Origin: Anaeramoeba flamelloides
Lineage: Eukaryota > Metamonada > Anaeramoebidae
Assembly: GCA_027625915.1 (NCBI GenBank)
Contig: JANTQA010000076.1
Coordinates: 434,001-498,000 of the forward strand
DNA length: 64,000 nt
Reading direction: 5' to 3'
The translations under genes were made by a program, and so were the position numbers. Numbering within the stretch: position 1 is the stretch's first letter; every line of letters begins with the position of its first letter. The notes below the pieces were generated by a model. It searched no databases, was not told the DNA's origin, and saw nothing but the letters and a program-made list of their open reading frames with translations. Shown in pieces: positions 24,647-38,200 of the stretch.

Positions 24647-25046
24647 AAGCTCTTCCAATCCCAGCGTGAAATTTTTTCAATATCAAATTTTGTTCTTGAT
24701 ATAGATTTTTAAAAAGTTGAATATACTAATAAATAAGCTCATATTGAAAAAAAAATTTCCTAAATGAATTGATATGAAAAATAAACTACTGATGTGATCA
24801 TTAAAAAAAATTCATTTTTTTCAGAGTAAATTATATGTCGTTTCTCAATGAATTTTGGATATTTACAGTCATTTTGGGTTCTGAAAATTTATTTTATGAA
24901 AATCAGAAAAAATTCTTTAATATTGGCCCTTTTAGGTACTTTTTTTTCAATACGAGCTTATTTATTAGTATATTCAACTTTTTAAAAATCTATCTCAACA
25001 ATAAGATTTAATAATGAAAAATTTCAAGGTAACTTTGGATAGACTG
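24647..25046. mobile_element. Foldback MITE, family C, copy 4
   Basis: 400 bp between TA dinucleotides; left end 'aagctcttccaatcccagcg', right end in reverse complement 'cagtctatccaaagttacct'. The interior closely matches copy 2 (1259), for example 'tcgtttctcaatgaattttg' against its counterpart near 1449. Confidence 0.8.
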
Positions 25047-25229
25047 TAATTTCTTTTTCATTTTTTCAATTGAAATAAATATCTTTCATTCCTTTTTTTA
25101 AAAGGCTAATTCGCCATTTGAGTATGATGAAAGTTCATGTTAGTGGCTTGGCGCTTAAATTTGAAATAATTATTTTAAATGGATCTTTGGAATATAATTG
25201 AGAGATTATCTAATTATTTATCGATTTAA

Positions 25230-25523
25230 TTATTCAAAATTACTTTCATTTGTGATTCCTAGTTTACCTAAGAAATAAAACAAAAGAAAAAAAAACCCCA
25301 CAAAAAATAAACATAACTTATTTGAATCTCCTTCTTGGAAAACACTCTTTGAAGAAGTTGATAAAAAGGGAAGTGAAAATTTATTCCTCTCAATTAAACA
25401 AATCTCAACAAATTGTTTCTTTTTAATCTTTTTGGATCTGTTTGTTATATGAGACAAAAAATGAAATCCCTTATTCACACATCCTTTAAATAAGATAGTC
25501 TTATAAAATAATAAGATTTTCAT
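25230..25523 (-). CDS. Possible small membrane protein, unrecognised
   Basis: A 97-codon minus-strand frame, long for such AT-rich DNA and with more G/C at codon ends than its flanks. It has a basic middle (KKIKKK) and one hydrophobic segment near residues 72-90 (LCLFFVGFFFLLFYFLGKL). It is divergent from MON1, with about 210 bp between the two starts. I recognise no family, and no splice sites are needed. It could be spurious. Confidence 0.3.
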   Translation of the reverse strand: MKILLFYKTILFKGCVNKGFHFLSHITNRSKKIKKKQFVEICLIERNKFSLPFLSTSSKSVFQEGDSNKLCLFFVGFFFLLFYFLGKLGITNESNFE

Positions 25524-25736
25524 CTTACCAATTAAGTAAAAATCAAATCTTGAGAGCTATAAAAATTCTTCTCACCTTTAAATTTCATAAGAACTATTTA
25601 AATAAGAGAAATATTATTTTGAAGAAAAGAGTTCTATTTACTCTAGTTGAGAAAAACTTAAATATTCTCATCTTCAAATTCGACTCGAGATTATATTCAA
25701 CTTTAATTCATTTTTTTTAATTATCAAAATCAACAA

Positions 25737-28729
25737 ATGAGTGAACAAAAAGTTGGTTTGGAAGAAAAAGAAAAAAACAAGAATCAAAAAGATGAAATTA
25801 AAAAAGACCAAAACCAAGAAATCCCAAAAAACCAACTCCCTCAAACACACGAAGAAAGCAAAAAACAACAAATAACAAATCAACAAAACAAAAAAGAAAA
25901 AGAAAATCAAAGAAATACAGGAAGTGAAGGAAATAAGGAAACTAAAATAAAAACAGAACAAAAACAAGAAAATAAAAATAATAAAAAAGAAGAAGAAGAA
26001 GAAGAAGTCGAAATACAAGAAAACGAAAACGAAGAAAATTTAAAACAAAATGAAAATGAAAGTAAAGTACAAACCAACAAGAGTGTTGAACTAGAAATTA
26101 AAAAGAAGAAAAATAAAGATCAAGATAATACCAAAAAACAAGAACAGAAAGAAAAAAAAAATACTACAGAAGAACAAACTGAAAAAAATGAAAAAGAAAT
26201 AGAAGTAAAAGTAAAAGACAAAGAAGAAAAAGAAAAAGCTAAAGAAGACAAAGAAAAAGAAAAAGATAAAGAAGAAAAAGAAAAAGAAAAAGAAAAAGAA
26301 AAAGAAGAAAACGAAAATAAAAAAGAAAACAAAAATGGAAAAAAACAAAAACAAAAAAATTCATACCTAAACAATCAATATTCTCAAATAATCAAAGGCA
26401 GGAGATATCAAAAGCATGAAGAAGAAGGTATCCATGATCAAAAGTGGATCAATCATAAAAAGCAATATTTCATTGTCACCCAAACAGGGAAACCAATTTA
26501 TACAAGATATGGATCTGATGTTAAATTGGCAAGTTTTCTTTGTGTTCCACAGGCCTTGGTTAGCTTTGTTTCGCAATTTGATGATGAAATTATTGATATG
26601 AAGGCAGGCGGACACAAATATATTTTTTTATGCAAGGGCCCGTTAATTCTGGTCTGCGTCTCCAAATCTGGTGACACAAACGAGTATTTGACCGAGCAAT
26701 TGGAATTTTTATATTTACAAACACTGTTTTTCCTTAGCTATCGGATTATTGACATGCTAATGAAGAACCCCAGGATGGATCTAAGCACGCCACTGAACGG
26801 CACTTTTAAATTCTTCGATAATTTAATCTATCGAATGAACAAATTCCCCTTTGCCATCCAATCCAGCCCCTTTTTAAAATTGGATTCCAAAGTGAGATTT
26901 AAAATCGCAAAGCTCTTAAAAAATTGTTCAATGAAATTTTTAAAATACGCCATGCTGTTAACCAAAAATCTTTTTATTCAAATCACACAGCCAAAAAATA
27001 AAAAAATTTCTTATGCAGATTTGTTTTTGATCCAAAATTTTATTTCGGATTCAACTCTGCATGATAATGTTAATTGGGTACCTTTCTGCTTGCCTAGCTT
27101 TTCACAAACGCAGATGCTTTATGGATATATACACTATATTGACCAAGAAAAGGAAGTATGTGTTTGTTTAATCAGCTCAAATCCTCAAGGGTTTATGGAA
27201 TTAAAAGAACTTGGTGAAGAATTAAAAAAGGTTTTTTTTTTTTTTTTGTTTGTTTGTTTTTTATTTTATTTTTAGATTTTATATGCTTTTGGATATTGTG
27301 TTGATTTCTTAAATTATATTCATATAGTCATAACACTTTTTAATGTGTTTCTCTCATTTTTGTTTTTTTTAATAAAAAAATAGAATTATAAACTATTTTC
27401 CAATAATTACACCCCATTTAAAAATGGAAAAACAGTATTTTTTTAAAATAAGAAAATATTTGATCCTGAGTAAAATTATCTCTTTTGAATACTCTCGCGA
27501 TTTAATTTTTATTTGAATTTGTAAACAATTAAAAAAATAACAAAAAAAAAATTTCTCGAATTATTACTGGGATAAAATTATTGAAAAATAAACACCATTT
27601 AACTCAAAGTGACCCGTCCAAAAATGAAAAAATCATTTTTTTAAAGAATAAACCAACTATAAGGATAATTAGAAATAAGAAAAATAATAAACATCAGATT
27701 AAGGTTGATGTTTATAAACGAAATACCTGAACAAACTTGAAAAGTTACAAAAAAATAAAAAGTTAAAAAAATTTTTGGTATCATATCAATGAACCTTCTC
27801 AGGCAAAACTTCTCAAGTTCCTTATGAAAATTTAAATTGTTCACTAAAAGATTTTTAAATTAGTAAATGTATGAAATCTAAAAAAAATTATCAAAACTTC
27901 ACTTTTCTTAAAGTTAATTTTGATTTTCAAACGTTTTTTTTTTTTCGAATTTACTTTCCATTAAAAAAAATAAAAAAAGAAAAAAGAAAAAGAAAAATTT
28001 TGCAAAGAAAAAGGAAATTAAATACAAAAGGAAAAATATAAGAGAAAACATAATAAATCAAGTAAAAAGCAAAAAACAAAAAAAAAAATTAGCAAAACGA
28101 GAAAAAATTGTTTTGATCTAAAAATTGAAAATTTATTTTGAGAAGAACACTGGATTAAACACCTAGAATATGATATATTTCTTCAATAAAACTGGCCCTC
28201 TCTGACGGAAAAAGAGTTTTATCTTGAAATCAATAATCAAATGCTCACATATATTTACACTCTAAATTTATTTATGATAATTTATTTTATTATTTATCTT
28301 TTTAAAAAATAGATTTTGGAAAAGGAAGAAATTATTTCTGAATTAACTAAAGCATTTAATGAATCAAAAAAGCTTTCTGCAAGCCATTTGAAAATACCAT
28401 ATTTAAAACATTTTGTTTATAATAATAAAATCATGAATCAATGCTATTATGTGCAACCAGAAATTCCATACAATATTGGTAAAAATGTCAAAAGGCTGAG
28501 TTTACTTTATCAAACTTCAAGAGAAAGATTATTACAGGAAAATAAAAAATACTCAATTTTTACCGATTATGAAACTGTTTCTAGTATAATTTCAGAAGGG
28601 AATGAACTATATTCTGTTTATCATCCTTTAATAACCCAAGAAGAAATTATTAAAAATGATAATACTCTTCTTTCGTGGTTAAAAAAAAATATGGATGATC
28701 TTTTTGCAGAAACATTTCAAAATTGGTAA
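25737..28729 (+). CDS. MON1: Vacuolar fusion protein MON1
   Basis: A subunit of the Mon1-Ccz1 guanine-nucleotide exchange complex that activates Rab7 on late endosomes. Two exons, 25737-27230 and 28313-28729, join in phase 0 (donor AAG/GTTTTT, acceptor AATAG) for 636 residues. Residues 1-230 are a Lys/Glu/Gln-rich disordered head. The conserved part starts near 233 with 'WINHKKQYFIVTQTGKPIYT', followed by RYGSD, 'LVSFVSQFDDEI' and 'GPLILVCVSKSGD', the first longin-type domain. The middle and third domains follow, including 'WVPFCLPSF'. Exon 2 carries the C-terminal domain with 'LKIPYLKHFVY', 'PEIPY' and 'LLSWLKKNMDDLF'. All three domains of the family are present. The 1082-bp intron is unusual for this window because it holds a 633-bp TIR element. 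The head is longer and more repetitive than in animals. Confidence 0.93.
27589..28221. mobile_element. TIR element, family F, copy 2 (inside MON1 intron)
   Basis: 633 bp matching 13264-13795 and 43992-44541; shared segments include 'aatacctgaacaaac' and 'ttcaataaaactggccc'. Ends: left 'taaacaccatttaactcaaa', right in reverse complement 'taaaactctttttccgtcag'. It accounts for over half of the MON1 intron and begins about 360 bp after the donor. Confidence 0.8.
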
Positions 28730-29082
28730 TAAATCTGAATTAACGTTTTCTTTTTATTCGACCAATTTTAATAATAATATATATATCTAAATATTTATTT
28801 TTTTTTGTTAGTTATTAATTTATTATTTTTTTGATTTTCAAACCAATATTGAATTTAGGTCCAAAATGTATATCAACTTTCTTAATATTCTATTAACTCA
28901 TTTTTTTTTTTCAAGAAGATATATCAAAATTGTTCCTAATTATTTCATTTGACTGAAGCTCCGTAAAGTTTTAGAAGACTTATTATTATGTTATTTTCTC
29001 ACAGCAAAACTAAAGTTTATCTATTTAAAGCTTTCCAAATAATCGCATCAAATAAAATAAAATAAAATCAAATTAAAAAAAA

Positions 29083-29215
29083 GGGGGTTTATTATTATTA
29101 TTGAAGAAGTGTAAATTACACCCAGAATGTCCTTTTACCTGTATTTAAATTTCCTCAAAAGTAAATTTAAGTGTAAATTAAATGATTTCACAATTATTGA
29201 TCTGAAATGACATAC
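29083..29215 (-). repeat. Non-LTR retrotransposon 3' end, minus-strand fragment
   Basis: Plus-strand 'gaagaagtgtaaattacacc' follows a (TTA)n run and is shared with 11058, 41970 and 60700. On the minus strand this gives a tail ending in an A-rich (TAA)n stretch, as expected at a LINE 3' end. Confidence 0.45.
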
Positions 29216-29274
29216 ACATATTTTTATTTTTCAAGGTTAACAAGCAAAAAAAAAATAAAATTGAAGGGTTGACT

Positions 29275-29545
29275 CAATTTTCAAACTCAGAAATGTTACA
29301 AATTATTTTAACAGGTATTCTTATGTTATGACCGAAAATAAATCAAAATATTGTAAATTAGATAAATAATTTTTTATAAGATTAGATGCAATTGAAGATT
29401 TGGATCATTTTCTATGGGGTTGTTTATCTTGTGAAGAGAATCGTAAAATCTGGATATCTGAATTAAAAAAATAATAATTTTCTTTTAATATATGTAAAAA
29501 TGTTGATATTTTTGATAATAATAGAAAAAAAGACCCAATATATTA
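29275..29545 (+). repeat. Non-LTR retrotransposon tail remnant
   Basis: Plus-strand translation with breaks includes 'AIEDLDHFLWGCLSCEENRK' followed by IWISELKK, like the H-x3-C zinc-binding tail after LINE reverse transcriptases (typically 'E-x-(I/L)-xHLLxxCP...R'). The DNA matches 51240-51430 in inverse orientation ('gatttggatcattttctatg') and 50930-51085 (the ISELKK part). No intact frame. Confidence 0.5.
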
Positions 29546-29559
29546 ATTATCACTAGTGG

Positions 29560-30290
29560 GTAGTAAACTTATTTTTGAGTCTTTAAAACAATTCTTAAAG
29601 AAAAATCAAGGAATAACGAAAGTGCTGTAGAGTGCCTTCAAGTGTCGTAAAGCGCCTAGGTTTTATTGGGTTTTTCTTTTTTATTTGTTAATTATTCTAG
29701 GTTTTTTTGGAGGTTTTCTATTTTATTTGTGTAGTGTTCTAGGGTTTTTTTTTTACTTTTTGAAATAAACAGAAAATTTTAATAAACTTTCGGTTTATTT
29801 CGAAAAGTAAAAAAAACCCAATGAAAATCTATCGATTTTCCAAATAAATAGAAAACTCAAAAAAACCTAACGAAAATCTATTGATTTTCCAAAGAAACAT
29901 AAAAATCAAGAAAACCTAACAGTGGTTTTTTTTTAATTTTGGAAATAAATGAAAATTTTTGAAATTTTCTTTTAATTTCTACAATTAACAAAATCCTAAA
30001 AACCCTTTTCCAGATTTCAAAGGAATTGAGTAAAATCAGAGATTTTACTTATTTTTTATAAAAGTCAAAAAAGTTAAAAGTAGTTTCTTTCAGTTTTCTG
30101 TTTTTATCTGTTAAGTTTTCTAGGTTTTTTTTAAGTTTTCTATTTTATTTGTGAAGTGTTCAAGGTTTTTCCAAATAAATAGAAAACTCAAAAAAACCTA
30201 GAACACTTCACAAATATAATAGAAAACCTTAAAAAAACCCTAGAATAATTCACAAATAAAATAGATTACTCAAGAAAAGCTAACAGCGAA
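29560..30290. repeat. Complex foldback repeat (CTAGGTTTT motif)
   Basis: Begins with 'gtgctgtagagtgccttcaa' and 'gtcgtaaagcgcctaggttt', then alternates direct and inverted copies of a unit around 'aagttttctattttatttgt' and 'gaagtgttctaggtttttt'. The same building blocks fill 50500-52090. Arms are long enough to form several alternative hairpins. Confidence 0.65.
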
Positions 30291-30299
30291 TAAGATTTA

Positions 30300-32252
30300 T
30301 TAACCAATCCCCCCTTCAAAAATTAAAACATAAAAAAAAAAACTACTTTTTTCTCTTGATCTTTCAATATTTCCAATTAACTAAAAAAAAACAGTTAAGT
30401 TGACCTTGCAAACTATTGAGTTGCCTATCATTTTTTTAGAATCGATGAAATTTTAAAGTTTATAATGAGGTAGTTTCTCTTTTAGAATAATAAGAACTTT
30501 AAAAAAAGATATATTTATCCACTACTTGGCAATGGAAATTTCATATTCCAAGTATTTTAATGAGTGTTTGGTTGTTTGTAGATCTCACAAATTTTTATTC
30601 AGTGGGATCTAAGAAGGAAAAAATGAAATATTTTTACACCATTTGTTTAACTTCTTAAATCAAAAAATGAATGTAGGTAAAAATTCATTTTTAGAGAAAA
30701 TTTTAGTTGAAAACATTTTTTAAAACCCTTACACATTGTTGGTTATTTTCTATTCTTTTTTTTTTGTCTCTTGGTTAAGTTGATAGGGTTCTACAATTAG
30801 TATTTAAACATCAAAATGGAGAAAAATAAAATCATTTTGGAATTATTGTTTGTAATTTTCTGGTTTCTTTAATTATCAATAAAAACTTGACCAAGTGTTT
30901 TGGTATTGAATAGAATTCACCAAAATGCTAAATTGTTTGAATAATTATTTTTTATTAACTTTTTTATGTTATTTTTTGAATTCCAAAAAAATGACTAATC
31001 TTAACAAATATTATTTCCAAAAGATCCTTTCATTAAAAATTCTTCAAAACCTTTTCCCCACAAAGCCTCAACTCAATTTACCTTCATCCTTCTAATTGTG
31101 TTTTGTAAGAAATAAACAAAATTAAAAAAATTACACAACAAAAATAAACCAAATGTTCTGGGTGTTTGGTGAATGGAGATTTTATTCAAAAGACCAAATA
31201 GAGTAAATACTAAACTTGAAAGAGTTGTTGGTAACTTCATTCAAGAAAAAACATAAAGACTAAGAAAAAACAAAGACAAAACCAACATTCCTTTTGAAGG
31301 ATTATTATGGTTTGTTTGCTTACAATTAGAACACAGAGTAACTCAAGGGTCAAATTATATAGATTATCTGATCTTCAAAAGTTAGAGTTATTTATTGATG
31401 TAAGAGTGCTTGAAATGATCGTCATTTTTTATTCAGGAAAATTGTAATTGATTTTCTTTTTTGTTCTAACGTTTCTTTATTAGCGTGTTCGAGTTTAGGT
31501 GTATAAAAATTTCTTCTAAATTTTTACAGGAAAAACAAACATAAAAATGATTTTTGATCAAAATTGGAGAATATTTTGATGGACCCTTACAACACTAATT
31601 AAATGAGAGTGAGTCAAATTGTTTAAAGTCAAATTAGTAGCTGGTAAAATTAGTTCAAAAAAACGACAAAATTATCTCTTTAAATTTAAAATTAAAACCC
31701 TTCCTTTATCCATCAGAGTTTTTCATATTTTCCACAACAAGAAAAAGATAGCACATAGAAATATTTTCAGGACTTTTTTAGCCTTACAGTCTGTAACTTT
31801 TCAGATCCCTTTAAGATCCCAACCATACATTTTTCAGATTTCAATCCTTATCAAAGTTTTAAAAGCCAAAAAAGGGTCATTTAAATATTAAAATTAACAA
31901 AAGATAACATTTTGAATTTAATTGAATTTTTGAAAGTTATCAAAAAGAAAATTATTTGTATCTTTTCATAACCTGAAACTCTTTTTACGAAAAACCAAAA
32001 AAAGTGGAAAGTTGTTTAAATTACATGTTTTTAAAAGTTTGACTTGTAAAAACTTTTTAAAATGAATTTTGTTGGGTTGTGATCTTGTAATTCCTTTTTA
32101 AAATTTGAATAATTTCAAAAAAACGAAAGTGTTGTCAAGTAAAAAAAGTGACTACAATTTTTCTGCTATTCTTATCGTGTGTGAGTTTCAAATAAAACAT
32201 TTTTTCTCCTTTTCTTTTTTTGATCCTTCTTTATTTTTTTTTTTTTTGAAAC
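30300..32252. other. Non-coding interval upstream of the Furry gene
   Basis: No exon with family similarity. A 90-codon frame at 31619-31891 lacks supporting features. The final ~150 bp before 32253 are very T-rich, the usual look of 5' flanks in this window. Confidence 0.5.
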
Positions 32253-35200
32253 ATGTCTGTTTCTTCACAAATTATAACTGGTTTATCTTTACAACTCTTA
32301 AAATATTGTAATTTGTATATCTGTGAATATAGTAAAACAGTTGGTCAATCAAATCTTTCTTTGAAACAACAAACAACACTTTCAAGATTGGTCAATTCCC
32401 TAACCCCAAGAGTGACAAAAAATTTTTCCCTGTTTCTACGAATTCTCGTCAGGTGGCACCACGATATTGTTCCTTTAGAATATGGTTGGGAACGCGACAC
32501 TCAAATAACAAAAAAGAAGAAAAAAAAAAAAATTAAAAAAGTCTTGCAGCGATTTGTTACCGAGAAGTAAACATTTTTATTTAAAAAAAAAAAAAATTTC
32601 AGATTCTTTTTCTTTTTCACAAGATTTCAACCCACAATTTCATTCAAAAAAACTCTTTATTAAAATCTGTCTCAATTTTAAGTCTTGGAATTATAACAAC
32701 GGGATCCAAACAATCAGTCAATCAATAAATAAATAAAAAAATATTAAATTAGCCAAATCTCTTGACATTAATTCTTTACATTAAAAATTGAATTTAAAAT
32801 TTAAATAAAAAACCCAGATTTTGGTTTAATTTAAAATTTGATTCTTTACTTGAGTCACCTTTTTTGAGCCAAACCTTTTGTCAAACATAATTCCACTTAT
32901 CCAATTGTGCTAATTCTTTTTTGAAATCGAATAAAAAAAATAAAAAAAAAAAAAAACCAAACCAAATAAAATAATAGTGTTCAAGAACAAAGCATCAAAG
33001 AATTACAAAGAGTCAAAAAAAATACATGCTGCGAATATTTATTTTTAAAGTTACTCAAGAAGTGTTTAAATTTCCAAACTGAGCCGCTAAGCACAAAAGA
33101 TTATAAAGAGATCCTTCCAATTTTTCTTCATCAGTTGGTGTATCTGCAACAAATAAAAGAAAGCTACAATTCATCAAATCAAAAGTTGTTGAATATTCTA
33201 AAAATCAAAAAGCTCCACAAGTCAATTTTAAGAAGCTTTTCGCTCAAAGGATCCACGAAATATAATAATTTATTGTTTCAACAACTATCGGAGACCAAAT
33301 ATGATTTAAATATTTTGTGCAAGTTACTTGAAGAAATATGTTTAGATTTTAGCAATGAAGATCGCTTAAATGAATCCCTTGACTTGATAGAAGAGCTAAA
33401 GGTCCATTGTACAAAATCAAAAAAAGAGCAGCATCTGTTATATTCAATATTATCCTCTATTTTAAAGAATTCCACGCCGCTTTTAAACAAGGAATTAAAT
33501 TTAGATCGGTTTTATACTGTAAATGGAAAAATCTATACAACTGCGTTATCGTTGTGTAAAAAGCATAAAAATGAAAGGGCCTATTATCAATTAGCAACGG
33601 TCTCCTTATGTTGCCTTAATGAAGAGCTATTTTCCAAGAACCTCAAATCGCTTACTACTGTATTATTTAAATCATTGAACAAACAGGGGAGAAGGATGGC
33701 CGCCTTCGAATGCTTTTCGATTCTAATTGAAGCCTATGTGGAAAAGTATACTGTGGGCGGCATATATAAGAAAGAAGAGGCAACAAACTTTTTAAAATCT
33801 GTCTGTTCCCAAGTCTTCAATTTCAGCAAGCCGGCATATTTCACCTTAGAAAGTTTGCCCTATTTAACAAAAATCGGTGGTGAGGTCTCAAAATTCTTGC
33901 CCGAATATATCCTAAGATATTTATTATTACCGTTATTTAAGCACGATGGAATAACTGTGTGCCGAGCCATTTTAGGATTCAAAATAGCAAAAAGAATTGC
34001 TGGCACAACTATCAAAAAATATGAATATCAGATCTTGCAATTGCAAATCCATCGTCAAATCTGGAATTTTATCAAACCAATTTGGGAAACAAGTCACGAA
34101 ATGCATAATCCTATTACAAAATTATTAGACAGGAAGAAAATTAAAAATAAGAAAGAACAGGAATATTTAATTTTTTTAAAATATATTTTCAAAATAATTC
34201 CTACATTAATTGCTGAGCCCGCCATCATTTTGGATCATTTAACACTTTATTCAATTCACCATGACGCAAATGTTTCAGATACGTGCTTGCTAGCTATTAA
34301 GAGATTAATATTTGAACAGCCAAGATTATGTCCATTTTTAATAAGCAGTTATATCAAAAATATTAAATTGATACCAATAAACCATCCCTCCGTGTTAATC
34401 AATTCAATTAGAAATCTATTGAAGTTTATTAATTTTTGGAAGGTCAGCTTGAAAAATGAAAAGCCAATTATAAACGAAAAATCAATTGATATTTTGTTAT
34501 CTAAAAAGCAATTTGACACACTTGAAATAAAACTTGATCCCTATGAATTATTATCTTTACCAATGCCATTATTAATCGTTCCTGATCAATTAATTCGAAA
34601 ATTATCATTTAAATTAATTATTGAAATCCAATTAATTAGTCAAAGGGTTAAAAAAATTGAAAAGGAAAATGAATTAAAGCAATCAAGATCAAATTCAATA
34701 GATGCTTTTAACAAAAGAATATCCATAATTCATAATAAGAGAAAAGGTGTTAATAATAATGATCAAGTGCAAGATAAAATTGATGATGATAATGATGATA
34801 ATAATGATGATGATGATGATGGTGATAATGAAATTTTGAACTCACTTTTTGATATATTTATAAAATCAAATAGCAAAAAATTTGGAAATTTATATAATAT
34901 CTTAGGAAGCTATTTTTTCCCCATATCAATATTAACACAACAAAATAATCCAAATAAAGAAAAGGATTATTTCACATTCAATGACAATTTAAAAGATAAT
35001 TCTGATTTTTTTTATTACAGTAAAAATATAAATACAAATCAAGGCACCCAAAATTTTTATTATAATAAAAAGGATCATAGCAAGCAATATATTCAAAGAG
35101 AGAATAATGGTGAATTTATTTTGTCTTCAACTTTTAATTTAAATGAAGACTTAATAAGTATTCCCGAAAGCATATACAATTCGGAATCAAATAGCGGAAA

Positions 35201-38200
35201 AAATAAAATTTTGATTAATTATTTATATAATACCTTTATTAATAGTAATACAAAAAAGGATTTTCTGATTTTAGAAAAATGGCTACATATTAACACAATT
35301 TTAATGAGAGAATTTACTCATTATTTGCCAACCTTCGCTAAAAACACTTTCCATTACATAAAACAGTTATTATCAACCTTTGAGATTGAAAAATATATTA
35401 CTGGTAATAAACAAAATGACCAAATCATTTTAATTCTATGGAAGCACTTGTCTGCAATTGGCGCTGCCTGTTGTAATCCTGAATTCATTTATATAGATGA
35501 AATTGATAATTATTTGGAATCCATATTGCCAATTTTGTATAGTTTAAATAACAACATTCAAACACAATACTGTATTTATATCTTGTCAAGAATTCATCCT
35601 AACTGTGCTTCATATTTATTTGCAAAATTTCAAAAGTTTTTTAAAAATATTCGAACCTCACCAAATCCTGTTCATTATGGTGATAATTTAGCTGCCATTT
35701 GCTCTATCTACCGACAATTCTTTGAAACTTGTGATGAGAAGTTTCTAATACCTAACACTGATTTAAATCATGACTATTCTGAATTTATTTTGAATATGTT
35801 TATATTTTTATCTAATGATTTAATAAAATCAAAATTCATTTCAATTTCCTTACGATATAATTTTTTTTTATTGGTACGTAATTTTTATAATTTAAATCAA
35901 AATTATATATTAAATAATAAAATTAATAATGTGAATATTGATGATGGCGTTATTGGTGATGATATTCTTATTGATAATGAAGATGAAAATATAGAAGAGG
36001 AAAAGGAAAAGGAAAAGGGAAAGGGAAAGGGAAAGGGAAAGGGAAAGGAAAATGAAAAGGAAAAAGAAAAGGAAAATGAAGATGAAAATAAAGAAAACGA
36101 AACGGAAACGGAAACGGAAAAGGAAAAAGAAAAAGAAAAAGAAAATGAAAAAGAAAATGAAAATGGAAATGAAAATGAAAAAGAAAAAGAAAAAGAAAAA
36201 GAAAATGAAAATGAAAAAGAAAATGAAAATGAAAATGAAAACGAAAAGGAAAAAGAAAAGGGAAAGGAAAAGGAAAAAGATGATGATGATAATTTAAATA
36301 AAGAAAAGGAAAATAAAATTTTGGAAATTAATTTTAAACAAAATGCACAATTTTTTAACCAATTAATAATTTATTCTGGCATCACTCATTTAGGAATGGA
36401 ACAAACTAAAAAGGATTTAGAATATATTAAAAGAAAGCTTCGAGATAAAGTGGATCAAAAAGAATTATCAAATAAAATTAAAGACATTTTAGAAAACCAA
36501 TTACAAAGTATACAATTTTTGGCAATACAATCAATTTCCATTTTAATTAAAGGTTTTGATAAAGAAAATTTTTTTAATTTGCAACCAAATTCTTTTAATT
36601 TTGATTTTATTTGTACATTATTGACAAACGAATCCAAAAAAATTGTTGAAATTGGTATAAATATTTTACAAAATCTCTTAAAGTATTATAAAAACAGATT
36701 CTTAGAATATTATATAAATCGTTGTTATTCTTTAAATCCCAAAATTGCCATTGCATTTAAAATCTCTTTAATTAATGGGATAATAAATAATCATGTCAAA
36801 TTGCAACCGGAAACATTAATCAATTTCTTATTGCATCATTATGTGGACGAATCGATTGAAGTCAGAGATTCCATTTCTAAACTTTGGGATTTTACTTATA
36901 AATATTTTTCGAACGTCGAATCTAAGCAACAATTAATACAAACCTATTTATGGAATATTCCTCAAAGGCTATACGGGTTAAGAGAAAAAATAAATAATTG
37001 GTTAGCTGAAAAAAATAGTAATTTGTCTTTTAAAATATTTTTAAATTCACAAAAATTATATAATAACATTAATAATTACAAGGATAATGATGATGAAAAT
37101 GATGATAAACAATTATTCTTAAAAAATATTGACCATTCATTAAGAGAAAAACTCAAAAGAAATATCTTGTTTTGTTTAATTTCTTGGATTAAAAATGTAT
37201 CTGTTTCCTTTCGAGATAATAATACGTTGAAACAGCAATTAGAACAAATTTTATTATTTTTGCTTCAAACACTTAATAATGAAAAAAATTTATCATTCGG
37301 CTTAGCAATTAGAATATGGGATGCACTAACTCATCAAAATAAATCTTCAAATGAAATTTTGACCTTACTCACTAAAAATGCTCTGGGCTTGGTTAAACAT
37401 AATTATTTATTAGCTACACAGAAGGCTGGTTTATTTTTACCATTGAAAACTAAAAATAAAATCATAAAAACTCTACTTTCTTCCAAACTTCTTCAAAATT
37501 TCACTAATATTGAGCAACCTCAAAAAAAATTAAAATATTTCCAAAATGATTTAACTAATTCTTCAGAAGACGAAAATTTGTCTTCCAATTTTAGTTCTGG
37601 TTCCGATTCTGATTCTGATTCTGATTCCGGTTCTGATTCTAATTCTGATAATAATTCTAATTTGAAATTAAAAAAACTTAAGCAATCTAATTTAGGATTT
37701 AATATTAAAAAAAACAAAAATAGCGAAAAAAAAACTTCTGGTTTAAGAAGTGATTTTTTAGTGAATACAGACAACCTTAATATTAACGAGGAAGAAGAAG
37801 TTAAAACAGAAGAAATACAAACTGAAGAAATACAAACGGAAGAAATTCAAACTGAAGAAGATAATACAGAAGAAGTTAAAACAGACGATGACGAAACTGA
37901 GGATAAAACTGAAGAAGTTGAAACTGAAGAAGATAAAACAGATGAAGATAAAACAGATGAAGACGAAACAGAGGAAAGAACTGAAGAAGTTGAAACTGAA
38001 GAAGATAAAACTGAAGAAACACAAACAAAAGAAGAACAAGCTGAGGAAGAAGGAGAGAATACACCAAAAAAAGTCAAAAAAAAGAAAATGAAAAAAAATA
38101 AAACTTATAAAGAAGCGTATTTCAATTTAATAAATATTACTGCAAGAAAGACACCAAAAAAAAGGATAAAATATGATTTAATTGATTATGATATATTGAA

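Noticed and set aside
26091..26374. Phe- and Ser/Phe-rich minus-strand frames opposite the MON1 head
   Set aside because: They are reverse readings of the KE-coding purine repeat. The plus-strand frame is continuous with conserved MON1.
31619..31891. 90-codon plus-strand frame
   Set aside because: No recognisable block, low-complexity basic/hydrophobic composition and no supporting splice structure.
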